NCBI GenBank assembly: GCA_964484125.1
Contig: CAZAEK010000003.1
Coordinates: forward strand, 62,001 to 126,000
DNA: 64,000 nt
Direction: 5' to 3'
Source of the DNA: DSSM01 sp964484125
GTDB lineage: Bacteria; Bacteroidota; Ignavibacteria; Tepidaquicellales; Tepidaquicellaceae
Shown piece after piece: positions 10,024-19,921 of the stretch. Numbering within the stretch: the stretch's first letter is position 1; each line of letters begins with the position of its first letter. Below the pieces are notes generated by a model that searched no databases, was not told the DNA's origin, and saw only the letters and a list, made by a program, of their open reading frames with translations. Made by a program: the position numbers and the translations under genes.

Positions 10024-11594
10024 TTTTCGTAAACTTTGATTCCGTCAAGGAATGTGAATTCGATTTTTGTTTCTTTAAGTTTGGATGGAGAAAAATCTTC
10101 AAATAAATCTGTGTCTAATACTATAATATCAGCTTCCTTGTTTAATGCAATTGAGCCGTTAATTTTTTCCTCGAATCTTGCAAATGAATTGTTAATTGTA
10201 TAGCAATTTATAGCTGTTGTAAGGTCAATTTTATTTTCAGGGAAAAATCCATTTTCAAAACCTATTGCTTCACGTGTTGTTGCATAATATATCGTCTCGA
10301 GAGGATTTTCAGCGGCAACGGGGAAGTCAGTCCCAAAACAAACTTTAACTCCTGAATCAATAAGATATTTGTAGTTATGTGTAGTTTCTATATCTTCAAC
10401 TTTTTCCAAAGCAGTTTTAGCATCAAGATATAAATGCGCCGGCTGAACTGAAGCAATAACACCATACTTAATAAATTTTTCAAAATCATCAGGTCTGATA
10501 TGCTGACAATGTTCCATTCTGAACCTTCTGTTGCGTTTACCATTTAAAGATTCAATTTTACCTGCTATATCAAGTAATTCACTTACTGCCTTATCACCGA
10601 TTGCATGAACCATTAACTGATATCCTGCTTTATCTATTTCGAAAGCAAGTCTTTCAAATTCACCTGAATTTACAAAATCAGTCCTTAATCCGGAATAATT
10701 TGTGCCTTTATAATTTTTAAAAAACAATGCCGATTCACTGCCAAGCGAACCGTCATAAAAAGCTTTAAACGTTCCGAATTTTATTTTTCCGTTTTTTAAA
10801 ACTTCGTCATTTTTATATACAGTAAATCTGCTAAACTCTTCAAATGGTAAAGCTGAATTAATTTTTATATTAAGTTTATTGTTATTAATCAGGTGTTTAT
10901 AAACATCAAGGTCTTCCGGTAAAGTAATATCAGTTAGTGATGTAAGTCCAAGCGAGTGCAGGTATTTAATTTCATCATAAACAGCTGAAGATTTTTCCTC
11001 AATTGATAATGTTGGAATCTGATTTAATACATAATAAAAAGCTCTCTCCTTTACTTCTCCGGTAAGCTCACCTTTCTCATCAACAGAAATTTCTTCTGTT
11101 CCGAATTCCTCAAGTTTAGATTTAATACCTGTAATCTCAATTGCCTTTGAGTTCAGAATTGCTGAATGTAAATCATTTCTGTTAATAAGCATTGGTATTT
11201 CACTGTTAATTGAATCGAGAAAATCTTTAGTAACCCGAAAAGACTCTGTGAAATTTGCTTCAGAGAAATATCCTCCGTGTATCCATTTACCGCTTTTCAG
11301 AGTTGATATATAATCGTTGATTGAATTAATGAAATCGCTTTTTTTTGAAGCAAAAATCAGGTTCAGTTCTTTTTTCATAACTGACCCTTTGTAAAAATGG
11401 CAGTGCCCGTCAGAAAATGCGGGCAAAACTAATTTTCCTTTTAAATCAATACATTCATCATAGTCTTTTTTATTGCAGCCGGAATTATTTCCGACATAAA
11501 TAATCTTCCCTGTTACGGAATCAAATCCGATGGCTTCGGCAAATGTGCCGTTTTCGGGAAAAACCTTTGTATTATATAATAAAGTTTTTGACAT
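10020..11594 (-). CDS. Amidohydrolase family protein (YtcJ/Amidohydro_3-like)
   Basis: 524 residues, TIM-barrel metal-dependent hydrolase. Metal-binding GHCHF (His64, His66) sits at the end of the first strand. Later come HAIGDKAVSELLD, RMEHCQHI and the late-barrel Asp in FGTDFPVAAENP; YDGSLGSESALFF is typical of the YtcJ/AepA group. The substrate is unknown; N-acyl or carbamate bonds are family possibilities. No signal peptide, so cytoplasmic. It is translationally coupled (ATGA) to the downstream secreted subtilase. The ATG directly abuts the U-tract side of the preceding gene's terminator and no Shine-Dalgarno is visible. Confidence 0.88.
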   Translation of the reverse strand: MSKTLLYNTKVFPENGTFAEAIGFDSVTGKIIYVGNNSGCNKKDYDECIDLKGKLVLPAFSDGHCHFYKGSVMKKELNLIFASKKSDFINSINDYISTLKSGKWIHGGYFSEANFTESFRVTKDFLDSINSEIPMLINRNDLHSAILNSKAIEITGIKSKLEEFGTEEISVDEKGELTGEVKERAFYYVLNQIPTLSIEEKSSAVYDEIKYLHSLGLTSLTDITLPEDLDVYKHLINNNKLNIKINSALPFEEFSRFTVYKNDEVLKNGKIKFGTFKAFYDGSLGSESALFFKNYKGTNYSGLRTDFVNSGEFERLAFEIDKAGYQLMVHAIGDKAVSELLDIAGKIESLNGKRNRRFRMEHCQHIRPDDFEKFIKYGVIASVQPAHLYLDAKTALEKVEDIETTHNYKYLIDSGVKVCFGTDFPVAAENPLETIYYATTREAIGFENGFFPENKIDLTTAINCYTINNSFARFEEKINGSIALNKEADIIVLDTDLFEDFSPSKLKETKIEFTFLDGIKVYEK

Positions 11595-11634
11595 AAAAAA
11601 ACCGTAATCTTTATTAAAGATTACGGTTTTTTTT
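11595..11634 (-). terminator. Intrinsic terminator of the M14 carboxypeptidase gene
   Basis: Near-perfect hairpin: ACCGTAATCTTT (11601-11612), loop ATT, AAAGATTACGGT (11616-11627), flanked by A7 on one side and T-rich sequence on the other, so it could work in both directions. It lies 18 bp beyond the carboxypeptidase stop and touches the amidohydrolase start codon. Confidence 0.85.
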
Positions 11635-11651
11635 ATAAAATTAAAGGGATA

Positions 11652-14054
11652 TTACTTTACCAGAATCATTTTCTTTGTTTCAACAAAATTTCCTGATTCT
11701 AACTTGTAAAAGTAAACACCGCTGTTCAGATTATCTCCGTTAAAATTAATTGAATAATAACCTGCTTTTTTATTTTCGCTGACGAGATTGGTTACTACTC
11801 TTCCGATTACATCAAATACTGTAATCTTAACATATCCGTCTTTTGGAATAGAGTAATTAATCTGTGTAACAGGGTTGAACGGATTTGGATAGTTCTGTGA
11901 AAGTTCATAAACCGATGGAATCTGGCTTCCCTGATTATTACCTGTACCTGTGGGAACACTGTTATATGCAGTTACTTTAATATCGTCAACATACCAGCCG
12001 TCATATTGTAAACTTGCGTCAGCAGTTAAGCGGAATCTGATTTTTACCTGTGATGAGCCGTTTGCTAAAGTTGAAATATCAAAACTTTGGTAAGTCCAGG
12101 TTGAAAGCGTTCCGTCGTAAGATTTTATATTCTGCCATGTTGTTCCGTTATTAGTTGATATTTCGACAAGGCAAAAGTCATAAGTTGCTTCAGTGATATA
12201 TTTGTGCCAGAAACTGAGATTTAATACAGGCGTTGCTGAGGCATTAATAGTCCCGTTATATACCATATAGTTATTGGCATTAGCGAGATAATTGCCGGTA
12301 GGGCTGTCAGTAAAGCTGTGAGTTGGAGAATAATATTGCGTAGTAACAATGCCCCAACCTGCATTTGTTGTCCAGTTTGTCATACCATTTTCTGCACTAT
12401 CTGCAAGAATAACAGTTCCGTTTCCGATCCTTAAGTAAACAATTTTATTTAGTACAGTAACAGTATCTTCCTGTTTTAATTTTAATCTGACAGGGACAGC
12501 AGTTCCGTTTGTAACTGAACCCGAAAGAGTAAAATTAAATGTTACGCTGTCAGAAGTCATTGAAGCCATACTTGTTTTGGTATAAAGCTGAACAGGTACT
12601 GTAATGTAAGCCGGGTTTATAGGAGTAAACTCAACTTTTACATTCTGTGCAGTACCAAGACCTTTATTTTTAAAGACAAGTTTAAAATTACCTGCTTCAC
12701 CTGAAGTGTAAGTCTGCTTATTGGGAGTTTCGCTTACGGGATTCACATAAGGACCTGCAACGAGGCAGATGTATTTGTTCATTTCAAGAGTTGTCTGAAC
12801 AAGCCCCATAATTTCTGATTGAGCAGGCCAGAAAGAAGGTCCGACTTCAGGAGTAAAAGCGAAAATATGATTAGAGTGTCCGGTAGAATCAGTGCTGTAT
12901 ATCCAGTCCAGATCTCCGCCTCTTACTTTATATCCTACAGTTTGGTAAGGTGTACCGAAAGTGAAATGATTTACTGCAACTATATCATAACCGAACTGAT
13001 TAAAAATCGCATCATCCGGTGTGGGAATAGGATCGCACCATGCCCATGGTTTTATAAGTAAATTTCCGTAAGTGTGATAATCGAGCTGAACTTTGAAATT
13101 TCTTGAATTTACAAAATTCTTAAATACCTGTGTTTCCGGTTCGGAAAATGGTGCAACGCCTCTATATGTATCAGAAGAAGGCGAAGTAGAAGAGCCGTTA
13201 TTTGTAGAATTCCAGAAATTATATGTACCGAAATTTCTGTTTAAGTCAACACCTGTTGCACTTCCCTGTGGTGTACGGTTTTTTCTCCACATACCGCCAC
13301 CATTCGGATTTGTTGTTTCATTATAAACGTATCCATCAGGATTCAAGGCAGGTGTAAAATAAATTTCTCTGTTATTTAAAATATAAGTTGCAATCGGATC
13401 AATATTGTAATTTTCAACAAGCCAGTAAACGAAATAGAAAATACTCGTAGCGCCCACAGGTTCTCTTGCGTGTGTTATGGCATTTAACCAGATTTCAGGT
13501 CTGCCTGTAGGTGCAGAAGGATTTTTAGTAATCCTGACTGTCCAGAGTGCTCTGTTCTGATAAGAGTTACCAATAGAGAATTTTGGCGAAACAAGATTGG
13601 GATATTCTATAGCAAGGGAATCGAGTTTATTGTTCATTTCTGCCCATTTCAAATGTCCGCCCATAGTACCGTATATTGAGTGAGAGACATTATACATATC
13701 TTTTGACTGCCTGAGAGCATTTTGAACTTCTGCAGGAGACATTGTTGGAAGGGATTTATAATATGTATCCCAGTCATCTATTGTAATCTGATATGAAACG
13801 CCGGATTTTTTTAAAAGCTCTATTTCTGAAGCAGAAAGCCATGTTTCAAAATATAATCCGGGTTTACTTACGCCGTGGTCAAGATGTAAATCTGCCTGAC
13901 TAATACGGTTGAAATCAGATTGTGATGTTGCAAATATTCTCACCTGAGAATATTTTTCTGTCTGAGCAAAAGAGTCAGACGCAAATAAAGCCGTTATTAA
14001 AACAGCTAATACCAATAATCTTTTGAAAATTGATAAATAATTGAATGAAACCAT
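11652..14054 (-). CDS. Secreted M14 zinc carboxypeptidase with type IX sorting domain
   Basis: 800 residues. Signal peptide about 1-31 ending ...SDSFAQ. The M14 domain spans about 120-435: zinc ligands His195 and Glu198 (THAREPVG) and His327 (LDYHTYG), substrate-binding GVDLNRNFG (268-276), catalytic Glu403 (FTPEVGP). A beta-sandwich with DSAENGMTNW and YDGWYVDDI (about 555-695) resembles the carbohydrate-binding/choice-of-anchor-J fold. The C-terminus ELSQNYPNPFNP... TKKMILVK is a textbook type IX sorting domain. Expected role: extracellular release of C-terminal amino acids from peptides. Single gene with its own terminator. Confidence 0.95.
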   Translation of the reverse strand: MVSFNYLSIFKRLLVLAVLITALFASDSFAQTEKYSQVRIFATSQSDFNRISQADLHLDHGVSKPGLYFETWLSASEIELLKKSGVSYQITIDDWDTYYKSLPTMSPAEVQNALRQSKDMYNVSHSIYGTMGGHLKWAEMNNKLDSLAIEYPNLVSPKFSIGNSYQNRALWTVRITKNPSAPTGRPEIWLNAITHAREPVGATSIFYFVYWLVENYNIDPIATYILNNREIYFTPALNPDGYVYNETTNPNGGGMWRKNRTPQGSATGVDLNRNFGTYNFWNSTNNGSSTSPSSDTYRGVAPFSEPETQVFKNFVNSRNFKVQLDYHTYGNLLIKPWAWCDPIPTPDDAIFNQFGYDIVAVNHFTFGTPYQTVGYKVRGGDLDWIYSTDSTGHSNHIFAFTPEVGPSFWPAQSEIMGLVQTTLEMNKYICLVAGPYVNPVSETPNKQTYTSGEAGNFKLVFKNKGLGTAQNVKVEFTPINPAYITVPVQLYTKTSMASMTSDSVTFNFTLSGSVTNGTAVPVRLKLKQEDTVTVLNKIVYLRIGNGTVILADSAENGMTNWTTNAGWGIVTTQYYSPTHSFTDSPTGNYLANANNYMVYNGTINASATPVLNLSFWHKYITEATYDFCLVEISTNNGTTWQNIKSYDGTLSTWTYQSFDISTLANGSSQVKIRFRLTADASLQYDGWYVDDIKVTAYNSVPTGTGNNQGSQIPSVYELSQNYPNPFNPVTQINYSIPKDGYVKITVFDVIGRVVTNLVSENKKAGYYSINFNGDNLNSGVYFYKLESGNFVETKKMILVK

Positions 14055-14096
14055 TTTTTTATATTTTATTGCTTTGTAATATTCTGAATTCTTAAC

Positions 14097-14558
14097 TTAC
14101 TTCGAAGGAGCATCTGTTTTCGGAGCTTCATCTGTTTTCGGAGCATTATCTGTATTCGGAGCATCAGTTTGTGGCGGCATTTGCTGATCTTGCGGCATGC
14201 TTCCCATTTTATCTTTCATAATCTCTTCGGTAATTTTCTGAGATACTTCGTCAAACTGTTTTCTTACTTCAAGAATGTCTTTATCGTCTTTATATTTTTG
14301 TTCAGCGGCTGTTACTTCTTCAACTGTTTCAAACCCTGATTTCTTGAGAAGTTCTTTTTGCTTGTCATCCATATATTTGGACATTTTTTCCATATCGGTT
14401 TCTTTGAATATATTTTTATATTCAGGTGACTGCATAAACTCAATTGTAACCTTGTAAAGATCAGTAAGTTTATCTTTATCAGTTTTCTTTCCACAGCTGA
14501 TTAAACCTGCTGCAACAATTACCAATAATATCACAAGAGATAATCTCTTTAAAATCAT
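14097..14558 (-). CDS. Small lipoprotein with repetitive charged tail
   Basis: 153 residues. Lipobox GLISC puts the acylated cysteine at position 22. A helical region (about 30-120) rich in Lys/Glu/Asp follows. The tail repeats APxTDxAPKTD; at DNA level these are imperfect 18-bp repeats at about 14103-14168, which could vary in copy number. An AAAGGA Shine-Dalgarno lies about 8 bases before the ATG. It sits just upstream of the carboxypeptidase gene (42 bp) on the same strand and may be co-transcribed. Function not recognised. Confidence 0.75.
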   Translation of the reverse strand: MILKRLSLVILLVIVAAGLISCGKKTDKDKLTDLYKVTIEFMQSPEYKNIFKETDMEKMSKYMDDKQKELLKKSGFETVEEVTAAEQKYKDDKDILEVRKQFDEVSQKITEEIMKDKMGSMPQDQQMPPQTDAPNTDNAPKTDEAPKTDAPSK

Positions 14559-14768
14559 TTTTTTTCCTTTCAGATTAGGTTTATAAAACTGTAAAATATA
14601 ATAAAATAAATTAAAAATATAGACTTAAAATATATAAGTATTTTAGTACTGAAAATTTGAATAACTTTTAATTCATTTTTTTAATAATTTACCTAAATGA
14701 AAAATAACTTTTATATAAATAGTAATTCACCTACCCCAAAAACCCTAATAATTTTAAAGCTTTTTAAA

Positions 14769-16877
14769 ATGAAAAATTCAAAACCAAAAATCTACTCTCT
14801 TTTACTTGTTTTGATTACTATGTTTATTGGATATAATGCATTTTCGCAGGTGTCTTATAATCCTTATGTTGCTTCGATAATGAATCTCGTAAACACAGAT
14901 TCTGTGAAAAAATTTGAAAGACAATTTACCGGAGATACTTCCTGCATAATTTCAGGTGTACCTTATACCATTGTTTCAAGACACTACGCTACCGCTGGAA
15001 ATATTCAGGCAGCACAATTTCTTCTCGAGAGATTTCAGTCGTGGGGATATTCTCCGTATTTTCAGGTAATTAATTCAACAATTACAAACGTTCTTTGCAA
15101 AAAAATTGGTACGAAATATCCGAATCAATATGTTGTATTTTGTGCACATTATGACGATATGCCAAGCGGCTCAACTGCACCGGGAGCAGATGATAACGCC
15201 TCCGGAAGTGTTGCAGTATTAGAAGCTGCAAGAATACTTAAGAATTATAACTTCCCTTATACAATTTTATTTGCACTCTGGGATGAAGAAGAAAGAGGTT
15301 TATACGGCTCAAAAGCTTACGCTGATACAGCATTTGCTCACGGTGATTCAATTATTGCCGTTCTTAATTTTGATATGATTTCCTATGATGGTAATAACGA
15401 TGGTGCTCTTGATGTTAATACAAATACCGCTTCATTACCTCTTGCAAATGAATTCGCCCAGATAACATCACTATATCAGCCGACTTTGGTACCTCAGGTT
15501 ACTACTTCACTCAGCGGCGGAAGTGACCATCAGTCATTCCAGCAAAGGGGATATAAAGCGATACTTTCAATCGAGGATAACAGCGACTTTACCCCTTTTT
15601 ATCACACCGTAAATGATAAATATAACACATTAAATATTCCTTATTTTGTCAAAATGGTAAAAGCTGGTGTTGCGGCTCTTGTAACTATTGCAGGGGATTA
15701 CAAAATCACAATCAGCCATAATCAGTTGCCATCAGGTCCATCAACTGCTCCAAAGACTGCAGTTGCAACTATAAAATCATCATACAAAATAGCTACAGGT
15801 ACTTTTCAACCGAGACTTTATTATAAAGTTAATGGCGGTTCATATTCATATTTAACTCCTTCATATACTAATCTTGATACATTCAAGTTCACAATTCCCG
15901 GACAACCACTCGGCTCAACTGTAAATTATTACATTGCGGCTCAGGATTCTGCAGGTTCATTGGTAGCAACCCTACCTTCAGGCGGTTCGGGTTTAAATCC
16001 ACCGGGAACAAATCCACCTCCTACAACATTCAGCTATTCAGTTGCAAATATCAACATTGTAAATATTGGTACCGGAACCACTGCAGTCGGCTGGCCTTAT
16101 TACACATTTTACATGGACTCAAGAACTGATATGTTATATTCAGCAACAGAAATGATAAACAACGGAGGAGTTGCAGGAAATATAACAAAGATTGGATTTG
16201 ATGTTGTAACAGCGGCGTCGCAGACAATGAACGGATTTAAAGTAAAAATTCAGAATTATAATCAATCTACTTTATCCGGATTTGAAAATTCCGGCTGGAC
16301 AACTTGCTATGACGGTACATATTCTGTACCAGGAACCGGTATGCAGTACGTAACTTTGCAGACTCCTTTTTATTGGGATGGCGTGAGCAATTTACTTGTT
16401 GAAATTTGCTTTAATAATTCAAGTTATACATCCAATACGACTGTGAACGGAACTGCAGCAACAAATATGAATAAACACAATCACAGCGATTTATCATCAG
16501 GAGACGGATGTACTCAGATTACTTCGCCCGGAAGTAGTTATACCGCAAGACCTAATATAAGTCTATGGTTTGAAACCGGAACAAATACTCCTGTTAATCC
16601 TTCTGTAATACCGAACGTATTTGAGCTTGCACAGAACTATCCTAATCCGTTTAACCCTGTAACGAAAATAAACTTCCAGGTCCCGAGACAGGAAATGGTA
16701 ACTCTGAGAGTATATGATATGCTCGGCAGGGAAGTAGCATTACTTGTAAACGAAGTAAAAATGCCGGGATATTATTCAGTTGAATTTAATGCAGGTAATT
16801 TATCAAGCGGTGTTTATACTTACAGAATGACTGCCGGCACATTTGATAAGACTATGCGAATGGTAATCATAAAATAA
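14769..16877 (+). CDS. Secreted M28 family metallopeptidase with type IX sorting domain
   Basis: 702 residues from the ATG at 14769. An ATG at 14697 adds 24 residues with no signal character, whereas the later one starts directly at the signal peptide (1-26, ...YNAFSQ). M28 zinc ligands are His127 (FCAHYDD), Asp141 (GADDNASG), Glu174 with catalytic Glu173 (WDEEERG), Asp202 (NFDMIS) and His279 (FYHTVND). A beta domain follows at about 335-410, then a jelly-roll-like region and the sorting domain ELAQNYPNPFNP... MRMVIIK. Likely an extracellular aminopeptidase. Transcribed alone, divergent from the lipoprotein gene, and ended by a bidirectional hairpin. Confidence 0.95.
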   Translation: MKNSKPKIYSLLLVLITMFIGYNAFSQVSYNPYVASIMNLVNTDSVKKFERQFTGDTSCIISGVPYTIVSRHYATAGNIQAAQFLLERFQSWGYSPYFQVINSTITNVLCKKIGTKYPNQYVVFCAHYDDMPSGSTAPGADDNASGSVAVLEAARILKNYNFPYTILFALWDEEERGLYGSKAYADTAFAHGDSIIAVLNFDMISYDGNNDGALDVNTNTASLPLANEFAQITSLYQPTLVPQVTTSLSGGSDHQSFQQRGYKAILSIEDNSDFTPFYHTVNDKYNTLNIPYFVKMVKAGVAALVTIAGDYKITISHNQLPSGPSTAPKTAVATIKSSYKIATGTFQPRLYYKVNGGSYSYLTPSYTNLDTFKFTIPGQPLGSTVNYYIAAQDSAGSLVATLPSGGSGLNPPGTNPPPTTFSYSVANINIVNIGTGTTAVGWPYYTFYMDSRTDMLYSATEMINNGGVAGNITKIGFDVVTAASQTMNGFKVKIQNYNQSTLSGFENSGWTTCYDGTYSVPGTGMQYVTLQTPFYWDGVSNLLVEICFNNSSYTSNTTVNGTAATNMNKHNHSDLSSGDGCTQITSPGSSYTARPNISLWFETGTNTPVNPSVIPNVFELAQNYPNPFNPVTKINFQVPRQEMVTLRVYDMLGREVALLVNEVKMPGYYSVEFNAGNLSSGVYTYRMTAGTFDKTMRMVIIK

Positions 16878-16897
16878 ATAATTTTAAAATATAAATG

Positions 16898-16931
16898 AAA
16901 AAATAGCTGTTCTGAAGAACAGCTATTTTTT
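16898..16931. terminator. Bidirectional terminator between convergent genes
   Basis: Hairpin with 15-bp arms, AAAAAATAGCTGTTC (16898-16912), loop TGAA, and GAACAGCTATTTTTT (16917-16931). A-tracts and T-tracts on both sides let it serve the M28 gene on plus and the serine hydrolase on minus. The right arm overlaps the stop codon of the minus gene at 16923-16925. Confidence 0.88.
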
Positions 16932-18032
16932 TATCTCCCTGTTGAATTTTCTTAAAAGATTTACGATGTAGAATATTGGTTGAACCTGATAATTTAATTT
17001 ATGGAAGCTGCCTATGATATATATATCCATTGCATGATTATAATACATAAATGCTCCAATCGAACCGGAATTTCCCCAGATATGATATTTCTCAGGCATA
17101 AACATAAAACGGAAATTCATTATGCCATAGCCGTAATAAATGCCAGGACCCATTTTAGCGTAATCACACATTTTTTCGAAAGTTTCCTTTCTAATAATTC
17201 TGTGTTTAACTATTGCTTTATGGAATTTCAGCATATCCTCTGTAGTAGATACAATGCCGCCGCTGGCACAACTCATGCTTATACTTTTTGCATTAGAAAG
17301 ATTTACTCCTTTATAATATAAATCAACCATGGGGAAGTTGCTTTTTAATGCAGGTTCAGAGTGAAAAATCTGAAAAGTATGCTGCATTCCCAATGGCTCG
17401 AAAATGTATTCGTGTAAACATTCCGATAAAGTTTTTCCGGTTATATTTTCTATTATCAGACCCAAAAGTTCGTAATTAGTATCGCTGTAATGAAATCCTT
17501 TACCAGGTTTAAACTTAGCATTTAGTTGTTGTTTAGCCCAGTTAATAGTTTCAATCGGTGTCCAAAATCGCTCAGGTTCTGAAATCATAAGGTCGAGTAA
17601 CCTTACTCCGGATTTATTCTTATCCGTATAATAATCAGGTAAACCGGATGTATGGTTTAATAAATTTTTTATCTTCAAATCATTCGAATATTCAGTTCCT
17701 TTATAAATATGAAGTCCTTTTAGAATAGAATCTTCAAGATATTTAGAAATCTTATCTTCAAAATCAATCAATCCTTTTTCAAACAAAATGCTAATAATCA
17801 CAGAAGTTACAGTTTTACCAATACTCGCAAAGTGAAAAGGCTGGTCGGGATTTACTATTACATTTGAATCAGGATTCGCAGCAGTTTTCCAGTGAATACC
17901 AAGCGATGGAGAGTGAACAAGTAATATTGCTGTATTATTTGTTTTGTTACTACGCGAACGTTTTACGAAATCTTTAAGAATTTTATTTTTTAATCTTTCA
18001 CTTACTTTTTGATTGCTGGAATTTGCCGGCAT
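16923..18032 (-). CDS. Serine hydrolase, beta-lactamase/class C fold
   Basis: 369 residues. SxxK motif is Ser70-Ile-Gly-Lys73 (FHFASIGKTV). The second motif reads HYSDTNYELLG with Tyr182, so the usual YxN has Asp in place of Asn. NHTSGLPDY (126-134) is typical of the family, while the third motif is not a clear HTG/KTG (WGNSGSIG near 315). Family members act as esterases, D-aminopeptidases or penicillin-binding-like enzymes, so the substrate cannot be assigned. No signal peptide is evident. The gene's 3' end lies inside the shared terminator. Confidence 0.85.
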   Translation of the reverse strand: MPANSSNQKVSERLKNKILKDFVKRSRSNKTNNTAILLVHSPSLGIHWKTAANPDSNVIVNPDQPFHFASIGKTVTSVIISILFEKGLIDFEDKISKYLEDSILKGLHIYKGTEYSNDLKIKNLLNHTSGLPDYYTDKNKSGVRLLDLMISEPERFWTPIETINWAKQQLNAKFKPGKGFHYSDTNYELLGLIIENITGKTLSECLHEYIFEPLGMQHTFQIFHSEPALKSNFPMVDLYYKGVNLSNAKSISMSCASGGIVSTTEDMLKFHKAIVKHRIIRKETFEKMCDYAKMGPGIYYGYGIMNFRFMFMPEKYHIWGNSGSIGAFMYYNHAMDIYIIGSFHKLNYQVQPIFYIVNLLRKFNREIKK

Positions 18033-18086
18033 AAACTTATGAAAAAATTTATTTTATCTGAAGAGATATTGAATTTGATTCTGTTT

Positions 18087-18722
18087 TTAATGTTTACTAG
18101 AGAAAACTCTTTTGTATTGTTCAACAAGAAAATCTTCTGACCTGCCCGCCGCTCCGGAAGTAGAATATACAATAATAACTTTTAATGTTTTATTGTTTAT
18201 ATTTACATTAGTTTCGATCGGGAAATTATTATTTTTCTTATCAATTTTCAGCTCTACATTATTAATTTCACAATAAATTTTAAACCATGAAAGAACACTA
18301 TTACCGCTACTACTGCTCGTTAAAATAATTGTTTTGATTTTCGGATATTTTTTAACAATTGAAAATATGTCTGTAAATTCTATAGGGAATAGGTTACTAT
18401 CCAACGAACTGTTATTATGGCGTAAAACAACTGCTCCGATATCAGTAATAGCGAGTTTTAATTTTCCGAGAATTTCTTTTCTTTCCTTAACAGCTAATTT
18501 TTTCCACTCATCAGTTTTGTCAAAATCAGTAAGTTTGAAATCTGCAATGCGTGCTAATACTCTCCAGAATTTATTATATCTATTTGGATAAAAGAAGTCA
18601 AAGTCACGGTTTTCTTCTTTAGTGGGGAATGTTCCGAGTATTAACTTGTCAGCGTTTTCCGGGATATACTCTACCCAGGGATGTTTTTCCTTTTGAAATG
18701 GGTTTTTTGTTTTAAAACTCAA
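18087..18722 (-). CDS. Uracil/hypoxanthine-DNA glycosylase superfamily protein
   Basis: 211 residues. LILGTFPTKEENRDFDFFYP and NRYNKFWRVLARIAD at about 27-60 match motif 1 of the UDG superfamily, closest to the family that includes hypoxanthine-DNA glycosylases. A late STSGAAGRSEDF (about 188-199) sits where motif 2 is expected. Presumed role: removal of deaminated bases in base-excision repair. Catalytic specificity cannot be read from sequence. Small gap (54 bp) to the downstream serine hydrolase on the same strand; no terminator seen between them. Confidence 0.72.
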   Translation of the reverse strand: MSFKTKNPFQKEKHPWVEYIPENADKLILGTFPTKEENRDFDFFYPNRYNKFWRVLARIADFKLTDFDKTDEWKKLAVKERKEILGKLKLAITDIGAVVLRHNNSSLDSNLFPIEFTDIFSIVKKYPKIKTIILTSSSSGNSVLSWFKIYCEINNVELKIDKKNNNFPIETNVNINNKTLKVIIVYSTSGAAGRSEDFLVEQYKRVFSSKH

Positions 18723-18820
18723 TTATTAAATTATTTGTCCGGTTTTTACTTTATTCTTTTGAATTCAAAAAAGAATTTAAGATATCGATTATCAGAGAGA
18801 TGAATAAAAGTAAAATTCTT

Positions 18821-19777
18821 TTATTTAGTCATTACCAGAAATATTATATATCCAACATAAAGCAGAACCATAATTATTCCCTGCCATCTTTCTATTACTC
18901 TTTTTTTACCTATATGCATAAACGCAATTAATACTATACTTGCAAATATTGTCATCGCAATATCTACGTTTGAATCTTTATTAAATGGTAAAGGCCTTAC
19001 GATTGCACTTACTCCGAGAATCCAGAAAATATTGAATATATTAGAACCCACAGCATTTCCTATTGCTATATCTGATTGTTTCTTATATGCTGCAACGGCA
19101 GAAGTAGCCAATTCAGGTAATGAAGTACCAACAGCAACTATTGTTAAACCGATAAGTGATTGACTAATATTAAAAAGTTCGGCAATTTTCACAGCACCAT
19201 CTACTATCCACTTTCCGCCAATTATCAATCCGGCAAGTCCAAGAATAATATATATAATGGATTTAGAGTAACTCATTATTTTTATTTCTTCCTCAACAAT
19301 ATCATCACCTGATTTTGTGATTCCAAACGTGTAATAAAGAAAAATTATAAAAAAAGCCAGGAGAATAAAACCATCTATTCTTGTAATAACTGAAAAAGTT
19401 CCTCCATCAATTATATTATCATTCGCCATTAATCCCAGCACAATTGCTGCTAAAAGACTCAGTGGAATTTCTTTCAAAACAGTATTCTTATTTGCTGTTA
19501 TCGGGTAAATAATTGCTGCAAATCCAAGAATTATTAATATATTAGCAATATTGCTTCCAAGTATATTTCCTATAGCTATATCGCTATTCCCCTGAACACT
19601 TGCGAACATATTAACAACAAATTCCGGAGCAGATGTACCAAAAGCTACAATGGTCAATCCTATTACAATACTTGAAATGTTCATCTTCTTTGCAATTGAA
19701 GCTGAGCCATCAACCAACATACCCGCACCTTTAATAAGGATAAAAAATCCTGCTAAAAATAATATATACGTAATCAT
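18821..19777 (-). CDS. Calcium/sodium antiporter (CaCA family, YrbG-like)
   Basis: 318 residues, about ten membrane helices. The two inverted alpha-repeats are clear: GTSAPEFVVNMFAS (47-60) with GNILGSNIANI, and GTSLPELATS with GNAVGSNIFNI near 240. Glu in each GTSxPE motif is the ion-coordinating residue in this family. Expected to exchange Ca2+ for Na+ or H+ across the cytoplasmic membrane. Transcribed alone and divergent from the lipoprotein gene at 19922. Confidence 0.95.
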   Translation of the reverse strand: MITYILFLAGFFILIKGAGMLVDGSASIAKKMNISSIVIGLTIVAFGTSAPEFVVNMFASVQGNSDIAIGNILGSNIANILIILGFAAIIYPITANKNTVLKEIPLSLLAAIVLGLMANDNIIDGGTFSVITRIDGFILLAFFIIFLYYTFGITKSGDDIVEEEIKIMSYSKSIIYIILGLAGLIIGGKWIVDGAVKIAELFNISQSLIGLTIVAVGTSLPELATSAVAAYKKQSDIAIGNAVGSNIFNIFWILGVSAIVRPLPFNKDSNVDIAMTIFASIVLIAFMHIGKKRVIERWQGIIMVLLYVGYIIFLVMTK

Positions 19778-19921
19778 AAGTTTAAAAATCCGTCTTTATT
19801 TTGGATATAAATAAAATAGTCAAAAATAAAATTTTAAGAAATTTAAAAATAATTTAAACTTAGTATTTTCATTTAATTTAAAATGATAAAATCATTATAT
19901 TGCAGAAATTAAAAAAATAAA

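Noticed and set aside
18723..18820. AT-rich inverted repeats near 18752-18774 as a terminator of the antiporter gene
   Set aside because: Stems are short and purely A/T with an interrupted T-run; too weak to call.
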